Source: Pseudomonadota bacterium (GTDB lineage Bacteria > Pseudomonadota > Gammaproteobacteria > Burkholderiales > JABEVD01). From it: DNA of 8,995 nt. The stretch is from positions 1-8,995 of the forward strand of contig JAJZPK010000094.1 in the NCBI GenBank assembly GCA_021811205.1, given 5' to 3'. A program made the translations under genes and the position numbers. Below the pieces are notes generated by a model. That model saw nothing but the letters and a program-made list of their open reading frames with translations. It was not told where the DNA came from and made no database searches. Below, piece by piece: positions 1 through 5,387 of this stretch. How positions within the stretch are numbered: position 1 is the stretch's first letter; each line of letters starts with the position of its first letter.

Positions 1-285
1 GTCGAGCGTGGCGAGAGCATTTTGCGCACTGCAATCAATGCGGGCATCTTCAACCCAGTCGTGCTGCAGATGATCGCTGTGGGAGAGGATACCGGCGAGA
101 TCGACGATCTGATGCACGAGGTCGCTGAAATGTATGAGCGTGAAGTGACGTACGAAGTGGCGAATCTGGGCGCAAAGATCGAGCCCCTCCTCATCGTTGG
201 ACTCGGCATACTGGTGCTGATCCTTGCGCTCGGTGTGTACCTTCCGCTTTGGGATCTCGGGCATGCCGCGCTGCATCAGAAATGA
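1..285 (+). CDS. mshG: MshG, inner-membrane platform protein of the MSHA pilus (3' end only)
   Basis: Only the last 94 residues are in the window; the frame is open from base 1 and the true start lies upstream. The family (PilC/GspF/MshG) forms the polytopic inner-membrane platform that couples the assembly ATPase to pilin polymerisation. The visible part matches the second GspF domain: the segment VVLQMIAVGEDTGEID (local residues 20-35), an amphipathic helix with YEREV, then IEP (60-62) leading into a single hydrophobic transmembrane helix that ends in LPLWDL, the usual C-terminal signature. The assignment to MshG rather than PilC or GspF rests on the downstream msh genes. Its TGA overlaps the next ATG (ATGA at 282-285), so translation of the two genes is probably coupled. 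I see no defect in the visible portion. Confidence 0.9.
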   Translation, partial: VERGESILRTAINAGIFNPVVLQMIAVGEDTGEIDDLMHEVAEMYEREVTYEVANLGAKIEPLLIVGLGILVLILALGVYLPLWDLGHAALHQK

Positions 286-788
286 CCTTGGTCAGAAGAA
301 GCCAATGCGCCGGCTTCACGCTTTCCGAACTGATCCTGTCGATTTCCCTGGTCGCCATCCTGATGGGCTTTTTTTTCGACAGGATGCTTTATTATCAGGA
401 GGTCGTCGAGCAAGCCATGATGCGGCAGACAGTGAACATGATCAATGCCGGCATGAATCTGACGATCGCAGACTGGATAACGAAAGGCGAAAGCCGGAAG
501 TTCCCCGAGCTCGAAAGGCGCAATCCCATGGAATGGCTGGCGGCAAAGCCCGTCAATTATGTCGGCGAACTGTATGATCCTCGAGAAGGTGAAGTGCCCG
601 CAGGCAGCTGGTATTACGATCTCAAGGACGGCGACCTGGTTTATCTGGTGAAGCGGGGCGCTCACTTTCGCGGAGACGGGCACGAGTGGATACGGTTTCG
701 CGTTCATCTGAATTACAATGCAGATTACGGAGGGGTCGGCGGCGCAAGGCTTGTCCCTGAGAGTCCCTATTCCTGGTTTGCCCACTGA
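282..788 (+). CDS. mshF: MshF-like protein with a type IV prepilin-like N-terminus
   Basis: A 168-residue protein starting at ATG 282, inside the mshG stop; no clear Shine-Dalgarno site, consistent with coupling. The N-terminus MTLVRRSQCAG / FTLSE looks like a class III prepilin leader with cleavage after Gly11, Phe at +1 and Glu at +5, followed by a hydrophobic helix to about residue 33. After it come YYQEVVEQAMMRQTV (charged, helical), a NPMEWLAAKPVNYVGEL segment, GSWYYD, DLVYLV and a C-terminal IRFRVHLNY. As I recall, these short motifs are shared by MshF proteins, whose exact function is unknown but which are encoded between mshG and the pilin genes. The position after mshG fits. It may be a minor pilin-like component or a membrane-anchored assembly factor. 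A T8 tract (369-376) encodes part of the membrane helix. The gene ends 4 nt before the oligosaccharyltransferase start. Confidence 0.75.
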   Translation: MTLVRRSQCAGFTLSELILSISLVAILMGFFFDRMLYYQEVVEQAMMRQTVNMINAGMNLTIADWITKGESRKFPELERRNPMEWLAAKPVNYVGELYDPREGEVPAGSWYYDLKDGDLVYLVKRGAHFRGDGHEWIRFRVHLNYNADYGGVGGARLVPESPYSWFAH

Positions 789-792
789 TTCG

Positions 793-2538
793 ATGAAAAT
801 CCCCTATTTCAGCCTCGCTGCCGTCGGCCTGATGTGGTTTGTCCCGTTTCTTTGCGCGCCCCATTTCATTCCGATCGGGAGTTTCTACGCTGAATGGATC
901 GCTGCGCTTCTCGGCTACTGTTCCATGATGCTTTTTGTCTCGAAACGTTTCTGGAAATCTCCCGAAGTGCCGCGAGTCGTATTGCTGCCAGTGGGAATGA
1001 TCGCGATAGTCCTGCTGCAGTATCTTCTAGGCAAGATCCCCTATTTCGGGCAGGCGCTGCTGTTTTGTCTTTATTTCTTGTGGGCGGCGCTCATGGCTGT
1101 CGTCGGAAGATCATTGCGGCAGATTTTCGGGTTCGAGCGCATTGCCATCGTGCTGGCCGCAAGCCTGCTGCTGGGGGCCGAGCTTTCCGCATTGGCCGGG
1201 CTGATCCAGCATTACCATTGGCATACCATTTTCGATCATTTCATCATGATCGAGCGCTATTCGGCCGTTTACGGCAACCTCGCCCAACCCAACCATTTTG
1301 CGGATTATGTTTCGCTGGGCCTGGTTTCCCTTGGGATGATCCATTTTCGCCTGTCATGGCGAAAATGGCAGGTAGGACTCCTTGCTGCGCCTTTGCTTTT
1401 TGTCCTCGTGCTGAGCGGATCGAGAAGCGCATGGCTTTATCTTGCTTCGATCACGATAATCGGCTGGCTGTTCGGCAAAAAGGACAAGGCGTATGCGCCG
1501 CTTGCCACATACGGCCTGCTCCTTCTTTTCGGTTTCCTTGTCATGAATCTTGTTGCCCAGATCCCCTTGTTTTCCGCCACGCAAGGCAATGTGACGTCAG
1601 GCGGGCGGCTGATGGCCCAGGCTGCCAATGGCAACATCAGGCTGCATCTCTGGCACGAAGCGTGGCTGATTTTTCTTCGTCACCCCTTGTTGGGCGCAGG
1701 ATTCGGACAATACCCCTGGCAGCATTTCAGCATGGGGCCTGTGCTGAGAGATCCATTGATCGTCGTTCCTTTCGACAATGCCCACGACATCGTGATGCAG
1801 ATTGCCGCAGAAACCGGCATGGCCGGACTTTTCCTGTTTTTCTGGCCCGTTTTCTCCTGGGGCAGGCAAATTGTTTACAGGAAAACAAGTCCCGAGCTGT
1901 GGTGGGCATACTCGCTGCTTGCCGTGCTGAGCCTGCACAGCCTGCTCGAATTTCCGCTCTGGTATGTCTATTTTCTGGGCCTGTTCGCGATTCTTGCAGG
2001 GATGATGGACGAGACGTCATGGCGCCTCAGTTTGGGGCGCCCAGTCGCCTTGCCGATGCTGCTTCTTGGGGGGCTGGCGCTTTATCAGACGATCGCGGAT
2101 TACCGGGGAATCGAAGCCGCGACAACCAAAAGGAAAGGGGAGCAGCTCATTGCTTTTTTCGAAAGGGGAAAGCGGGAACTCCTGCGGGTAGGCCGATATT
2201 CCATCATGAGCCCTTATGCTGAAGTCGCCTTGACGCCGATGATCGAAGTCAATCCCGATCGTCTTGCGGAAAAACTCAGATTGAACGGCGATGCGCTCCA
2301 TTTCAGCCCGATTGCCCCTGTGGCCTACCAGCAGGCGCAGCTTCTCGCCCTTTCCGGAAACGAAAATGAGGCGGAAAAAGTGATGGCGATGGCGATCTGG
2401 TCTTATCCCGAAAGCTTCCCTGAGGAAAGAAGGCAGATGATGGAGCTCGAGAAACGCTATCCCGGGAAGTTTTCGTCGCTCGTGTCAAACGCGGACATGG
2501 AGTATGGAAAACGCTTCAGGATTGATTCGCAACATTAA
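793..2538 (+). CDS. pglL: PglL-family protein O-oligosaccharyltransferase (Wzy_C superfamily)
   Basis: A 581-residue polytopic membrane protein. PglL-type enzymes transfer an oligosaccharide from an undecaprenyl-diphosphate carrier to Ser/Thr of pilins or other exported proteins, on the periplasmic side. Family signs in order: about a dozen hydrophobic segments from the N-terminus to about residue 410; GNLAQPNHFADY, with QPNH at 165-168, typical of PglL; SGSRSAW (208-214), the Wzy_C core; HPLLGAGFGQYPW; a periplasmic loop with DNAHD (His331) and E340 in the AAETGMAGL motif; and LEFPLWYVYFLG (Glu386), strongly PglL-like. The tail (about 400-560), with SPIAPVAYQQAQLLAL and a YP-containing helix, resembles Wzy_C_2. 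Start ATG 793 is chosen because the first membrane helix begins there; the frame is open upstream, but only within mshF. There is no clear ribosome site, and the 4-nt gap suggests coupling to mshF. O-antigen ligase or polymerase is the alternative, less likely given the PglL motifs and the pilin neighbour. Confidence 0.88.
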   Translation: MKIPYFSLAAVGLMWFVPFLCAPHFIPIGSFYAEWIAALLGYCSMMLFVSKRFWKSPEVPRVVLLPVGMIAIVLLQYLLGKIPYFGQALLFCLYFLWAALMAVVGRSLRQIFGFERIAIVLAASLLLGAELSALAGLIQHYHWHTIFDHFIMIERYSAVYGNLAQPNHFADYVSLGLVSLGMIHFRLSWRKWQVGLLAAPLLFVLVLSGSRSAWLYLASITIIGWLFGKKDKAYAPLATYGLLLLFGFLVMNLVAQIPLFSATQGNVTSGGRLMAQAANGNIRLHLWHEAWLIFLRHPLLGAGFGQYPWQHFSMGPVLRDPLIVVPFDNAHDIVMQIAAETGMAGLFLFFWPVFSWGRQIVYRKTSPELWWAYSLLAVLSLHSLLEFPLWYVYFLGLFAILAGMMDETSWRLSLGRPVALPMLLLGGLALYQTIADYRGIEAATTKRKGEQLIAFFERGKRELLRVGRYSIMSPYAEVALTPMIEVNPDRLAEKLRLNGDALHFSPIAPVAYQQAQLLALSGNENEAEKVMAMAIWSYPESFPEERRQMMELEKRYPGKFSSLVSNADMEYGKRFRIDSQH

Positions 2539-2568
2539 GAAATATCGAAGTAAGATGTTGTAGAATTG

Positions 2569-2592
2569 AAGCTGAGGCTGCAGCTTTATAAT
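2569..2592 (+). promoter_or_regulatory. Possible mshA leader element: hairpin plus TATAAT box
   Basis: The 68-nt gap before mshA is AT-rich compared with the flanking genes. AAGCTG (2569-2574) and CAGCTT (2581-2586) form a perfect 6-bp inverted repeat around a 6-nt loop, extendable in RNA by a G-U and a U-A pair. Directly after it lies a consensus TATAAT (2587-2592), and TTGAAG (2566-2571) sits 15 bp upstream. As a sigma-70 promoter this would start transcription within the Shine-Dalgarno site, and the spacer is short, so the box may not be a real promoter. The hairpin could instead be a 5' stabilising stem left on a processed mshA message. I saw no convincing sigma-54 (-24/-12) motif. Confidence 0.3.
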
Positions 2593-2594
2593 TC

Positions 2595-2600
2595 GAGGAG
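2595..2600 (+). promoter_or_regulatory. Strong Shine-Dalgarno site of mshA
   Basis: GAGGAG lies 6 nt before ATG 2607. It is the best ribosome site in the window; most other genes here rely on overlapping stops and starts. This fits independent, high-level translation of the major pilin. Confidence 0.8.
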
Positions 2601-2606
2601 AGCATA

Positions 2607-3038
2607 ATGAAACAGCAACAAGGTTTTACCCTGATCGAACTCGTTGTCGTGATTGCGATTATCGGCATTCTTGCTGCCGTGGCTCTGCCGAAATACATCG
2701 ATCTGCAGACTCAGGCCAGGACAGCGAAGATGCAGGGTGCGCTGGGTTCGATGAAGGCCGCCTCCGCCTTGGCGCATGCCCTGGCCCTGGTCGAAGGCCA
2801 GACCGCGTCGACAGGAAGCGTCACCATGGAAAATGCGACCATCACCCTGGCATACGGGTATCCGACTGCGGACACCAGCGGCATCGTGAGCGCCGCCGGA
2901 ATTGACACCACGAATGATTACAGCGTGTCAGGTGGAACGGTATCGACGGATTCCAATCATTTGACGTGCTCGGTCACCTATGGGGCAGCGACGAGTTCGA
3001 CGTCGCCGAGTTTCACCACCAATTCTTCAGGTTGCTGA
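2607..3038 (+). CDS. mshA: MshA-type major pilin precursor
   Basis: A 143-residue class III/type IVa prepilin, the expected main structural subunit. The short leader MKQQQG is followed by FTLIELVVVIAIIGILAAVALPKYIDLQ, with Gly6 before the cleavage site, Phe at +1 (N-methylated in the family) and Glu at +5. The helix continues through TARTAKMQGALGSMKAASALAHA, the MshA pattern. Family marks further on are the ITLAYGYP segment (YGYP at 83-86) and a Gly-Ile-rich turn. Two cysteines, Cys121 and the C-terminal residue Cys143, should close a disulfide loop. This loop is rich in Ser and Thr (residues 122-142 hold about a dozen, with one Pro) and is a candidate O-glycosylation region for the enzyme encoded just upstream. 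Its own ribosome site, leader and downstream inverted repeats suggest expression separate from its neighbours. Only one MshA-like pilin is present; Vibrio has mshB as well. Confidence 0.92.
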   Translation: MKQQQGFTLIELVVVIAIIGILAAVALPKYIDLQTQARTAKMQGALGSMKAASALAHALALVEGQTASTGSVTMENATITLAYGYPTADTSGIVSAAGIDTTNDYSVSGGTVSTDSNHLTCSVTYGAATSSTSPSFTTNSSGC

Positions 3039-3074
3039 TCGGCTGACCTGATTCGGGGCGGCGGCTCCCCTTTT
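3028..3074 (+). terminator. Possible partial terminator or attenuator after mshA
   Basis: Two inverted repeats lie at the end of mshA. CAGGT (3028-3032) can pair with ACCTG (3046-3050) across the stop codon. GGGG (3055-3058) can pair with CCCC (3067-3070) around an 8-nt loop and is followed at once by TTTT (3071-3074). The second resembles a weak intrinsic terminator: short stem, short U run. Because the minor pilin genes follow in the same direction, a leaky terminator or processing stem that keeps pilin message in excess is more plausible than a full stop. Confidence 0.35.
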
Positions 3075-3081
3075 GGGTGAA

Positions 3082-3579
3082 ATGTACCTGAAACCGGAAA
3101 CCGGATCGTCATTTGCAGGAAACAAGCGCAGAATCCTGAATCCCGATTCCGGTTTCACCATGGTCGAATTGATCTCGGCCATGGCGATCATCGGGATCAT
3201 CGCTGCAATCGCCATTCCGCGTTTTGCCGGCCGCGCGGAATTCGATTCGCGCAGTTTCCATGACAAGACGCTGGCGATCCTCCGCTATGCGCAAAAAGCT
3301 GCAATCGCGCAGCGCCGCACGGTCTGCGTCGCCTTTTCTTCGAACAGCGTGGCCCTGACCAGCGCATCGACCAATCCCGGGCCCTGCGATACTCCCCTTG
3401 CCGGACCGGACGGAAGCTCCCCGTTCACGGTCACGGCGTCTGGAAGCGCGACCTTCTCGCCGTTGCCCGCGAATTTGAGCTTCGATCCGCTCGGCAGGCC
3501 CTCCTCGACAGCATCGATACAGGTGAGCGGCTATTCGGGCATCATCATCGTCGAGCCGGAGACGGGATATGTGCATTGA
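3082..3579 (+). CDS. mshC: MshC-like minor pilin (GspH/FimT fold)
   Basis: A 165-residue prepilin-like protein in the mshC position. Start ATG 3082 gives a rather long 24-residue leader containing NKRR; cleavage is expected after Gly24, before FTMVE (Phe +1, Glu +5), followed by the membrane helix LISAMAIIGIIAAIAIPRF. The body matches the GspH/FimT group: SFHDKTLAILRYAQKAAIAQRRTVCVAF, a beta region, SFDPLGRP, and a C-terminal IIIVEPETGYVH, typical of MshC. Cys82 and Cys102 could form a disulfide. These proteins form part of the pilus initiation/tip complex, by analogy with type II secretion pseudopilins. A GGGTGA stretch lies very close to the ATG, so the ribosome site is weak; a TTG in frame 9 nt upstream is an alternative start. 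The 3' end overlaps the next gene by 11 nt. Confidence 0.82.
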   Translation: MYLKPETGSSFAGNKRRILNPDSGFTMVELISAMAIIGIIAAIAIPRFAGRAEFDSRSFHDKTLAILRYAQKAAIAQRRTVCVAFSSNSVALTSASTNPGPCDTPLAGPDGSSPFTVTASGSATFSPLPANLSFDPLGRPSSTASIQVSGYSGIIIVEPETGYVH

Positions 3580-4144
3580 GGGCAGGTATGGCGCGTCTTC
3601 ACAATCCGGCCTGACCCTGGTCGAACTCGTGGTCTTCATCGTGGTCATCGGCATCGCGGCTTCAGGCGTGCTGCTCGTCATGAACTACACGACTCACCAC
3701 AGCGCCGATCCACAACTGCGCAAACAGGCGCTTGACGTTGCAGAAGCGCTTCTCGAGGAAGTGGAGATGTCGGGGTTCACCTATTGCGACCCTCAAGACG
3801 CCAATTTCATGACCGCTTCGAGTCCTGCAGCATGCGCGAGCCTTCCTGAAAATGCAGGACCGGAACCAGGCAACACGCGCCCTTACGACAACGTGAACGA
3901 TTACGTGGCTGCTTTCGGCACGCCGCAATCCATCGTGGGGGACGTCACCGGGAATGCTGCCCTGATCCCGGCAGGCTATTCGGCGACCCTGACCGAGACG
4001 CCTGAAACCCTGGGCGGGATCATATCAACCGCTTCACCTGCCTCGACCAACGTCTTGAGGCTCACCGTGACGGTCAGCTACAGCGGCGGGAGCGTGACCC
4101 TGGAAGGCTACCGGACGCGTTACGCGCCCAATTTCGTGCCATGA
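3569..4144 (+). CDS. mshD: MshD-like minor pilin
   Basis: A 191-residue prepilin-like protein. ATG 3569 lies inside the previous gene and has GGAG 7 nt upstream (3558-3561). The leader MCIEGRYGASSQSG ends at Gly14 and is followed by LTLVELVVFIVVIGIAASGVLLV: Glu +5 is kept but the usual Phe +1 is Leu. The helix continues with DPQLRKQALDVAEALLEEVE, the pattern of the GspI/MshD group, where the conserved acidic helix leads into a beta-rich head. The remaining sequence holds AGYSATLTE and LRLTVTVSYSGGSVTLEGYRTRYAP, a common end for these subunits. Two cysteines in the head may pair. Its role is likely as a minor subunit of the initiation/tip complex with MshC, MshO and MshP. Its TGA overlaps the mshO ATG by 4 nt. 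Confidence 0.82.
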   Translation: MCIEGRYGASSQSGLTLVELVVFIVVIGIAASGVLLVMNYTTHHSADPQLRKQALDVAEALLEEVEMSGFTYCDPQDANFMTASSPAACASLPENAGPEPGNTRPYDNVNDYVAAFGTPQSIVGDVTGNAALIPAGYSATLTETPETLGGIISTASPASTNVLRLTVTVSYSGGSVTLEGYRTRYAPNFVP

Positions 4145-4974
4145 GCGACAACAGCGCAAATAACGGTGGTTTTACCCTGGTGGAGATGGTGATTGCGATC
4201 GTCATCACGGGCATCATCGCGGGGATGGTGGCGGTGTTCGTGACGAAGCCGGTAAAAGGGTATGTGGACACCGCTGCGCGCGCCGATCTGGCCGATGCTG
4301 CCGATACTGCGCTCAAAAGGATGAAGAGAGACTTGCGGCTTGCGCTTCCCAACAGCGTCAGGGTGGATGCATCGGGGCATTACCTGGAGTTGCTGCTCAC
4401 CTCAATGGGGGGGCGCTATCTTGCCGCAGAAGACAACCCTTCCTCGGGCCACATCCTCGATTTTTCCAATTCTGCCGATACCAGCTTCGATGTGATCGGA
4501 CCGGATCTGCCGTCCGTCGGGGAATCGATCGTGGTCTACAATCTCGGCCCGGGCTTGCCGCCCGCCGATGCCTACTGCTCGGGATCGGCCTGCAACAACC
4601 GTGCGACAGTGGCAAGCGTCTCGGGCAACACGGTTACCCTGTCTGCCAACCCGTTCGCGCTGGAGATGCCCGAACTGCCTTCGCCTGGACATCGATTCAT
4701 GGCGGTGTCGACGCCGGTGACCTACGGCTGTTCGAACGGCAATCTGATCCGTTACTGGAATTATTCCATCTCGCCCGCGCAGCCTGTGCCGCCTTCGGGT
4801 GGCAGTTCCGCCCTGCTCGCGACAGGGGTTGCAAATTGCGTCTTTTCCTATTCCAGCATGGCCAACATCAGGAGCGGACTGGTCGGGATAGGGCTCACCC
4901 TGGCAAATCCGGACAATGCGGATGCGGGATCGGTCACCCTTTTCGAGCAGGTTCACGTGGACAATACGCCATGA
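4141..4974 (+). CDS. mshO: MshO minor pilin
   Basis: A 277-residue minor pilin starting at ATG 4141 inside the mshD stop (ATGA). The leader MSDNSANNGG is followed by FTLVEMVIAIVITGIIAGMVAVFV with Phe +1 and Glu +5. The next segment is diagnostic of MshO: KPVKGYVDTAARADLADAAD, then ALKRMKRDLRLALPNSVRV, LELLL and GGRY. The large head domain has four cysteines (146, 151, 197, 233), which could make two disulfides. The size resembles GspJ-type pseudopilins, which take part in the tip complex in type II secretion; the same role is inferred here. A G7 run (4407-4413) encodes the Gly-Gly of GGRY. The gene overlaps mshP by 4 nt, so the minor subunits are probably made in fixed ratio. Confidence 0.9.
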   Translation: MSDNSANNGGFTLVEMVIAIVITGIIAGMVAVFVTKPVKGYVDTAARADLADAADTALKRMKRDLRLALPNSVRVDASGHYLELLLTSMGGRYLAAEDNPSSGHILDFSNSADTSFDVIGPDLPSVGESIVVYNLGPGLPPADAYCSGSACNNRATVASVSGNTVTLSANPFALEMPELPSPGHRFMAVSTPVTYGCSNGNLIRYWNYSISPAQPVPPSGGSSALLATGVANCVFSYSSMANIRSGLVGIGLTLANPDNADAGSVTLFEQVHVDNTP

Positions 4975-5387
4975 AAGAAAACAGGGGCTTCGCCCTGGCG
5001 AGCGCCATCTTCCTGATCGTGATGCTGGCTGCACTGGGCGCGGCCATGGTCTACATCTCGACGGTGAGTCATGCGACCTCCGCCATGGATGTTCAAGGCG
5101 CTCGCGCATACCAGGCAGCAAAAGCCGGCATCGAATGGGGTGCGTACATGGAGCTGATCAATCATTCCTGCGTCGCCTCGACTTCGATCGTGCCGCCTGC
5201 CCCGACATTGAGCGCTTTCACCGTGACGGTGAATTGCTCAGCCACAACGAATACAAACGCGCATCCGCCCGCAACGATCTACCGAATCACCTCGACGGCC
5301 TGCAATCGACCCAGCGCGGGGAGCTGTCCCGGCATTGCAGGGAGCGTGGATTATGTCGAACGACAGATCCGGGTGAGCTTCCAGTGA
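4971..5387 (+). CDS. mshP: MshP, PilX/GspK-like minor component
   Basis: A 138-residue protein from ATG 4971, overlapping the mshO stop by 4 nt. The N-terminus MKENRG / FALASAIFLIVMLAALGAAMVYIS resembles a prepilin leader plus helix, but position +5 is Ser, not Glu. As I recall, MshP proteins generally lack this Glu, as does GspK, the pseudopilin at the very tip of the type II secretion pseudopilus. The following SAMDVQGARAYQAAKAGIEWGAY is the hallmark of MshP and also of PilX-type proteins. The short beta-rich end has four cysteines and finishes YVERQIRVSFQ. It is probably the tip-most subunit, needing no Glu for contact with a preceding subunit. The GTGA overlap couples it to mshQ. Confidence 0.85.
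   Translation: MKENRGFALASAIFLIVMLAALGAAMVYISTVSHATSAMDVQGARAYQAAKAGIEWGAYMELINHSCVASTSIVPPAPTLSAFTVTVNCSATTNTNAHPPATIYRITSTACNRPSAGSCPGIAGSVDYVERQIRVSFQ

Noticed and set aside
1..285. GspF of a type II secretion system as the identity of the first gene
   Set aside because: The domain family fits, but the following genes are mshF, mshA, mshC, mshD, mshO, mshP and mshQ, not gspG to gspN.
369..376. T8 tract in mshF, and G7 runs in mshO (4407-4413) and mshQ (8732-8738), as possible phase-variation tracts
   Set aside because: The runs are short for slipped-strand switching, all are in frame in this copy, and runs of 6-7 G are common in this G+C-rich sequence. Read-level length variation would be needed to reopen this.
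894..2222. A 442-codon open frame on the + strand inside the oligosaccharyltransferase gene
   Set aside because: Its translation is rich in Arg, Ala, Pro and Cys with no recognisable domain or helix pattern, while the other frame gives a clear PglL protein. It is a by-product of G+C-rich codon use.
4402..5121. Long antisense open frame over mshO and mshP (also 3109-3681 and 6089-6760 on the - strand)
   Set aside because: Arg/Gly/Pro-rich shadow translations opposite well-supported genes, with no leader, domain or ribosome site.
4916..5383. Open frame extending mshQ upstream through all of mshP
   Set aside because: The upstream translation has no family features, and GTG 5384 has a ribosome site and begins a proper signal peptide. 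The extension is fortuitous.
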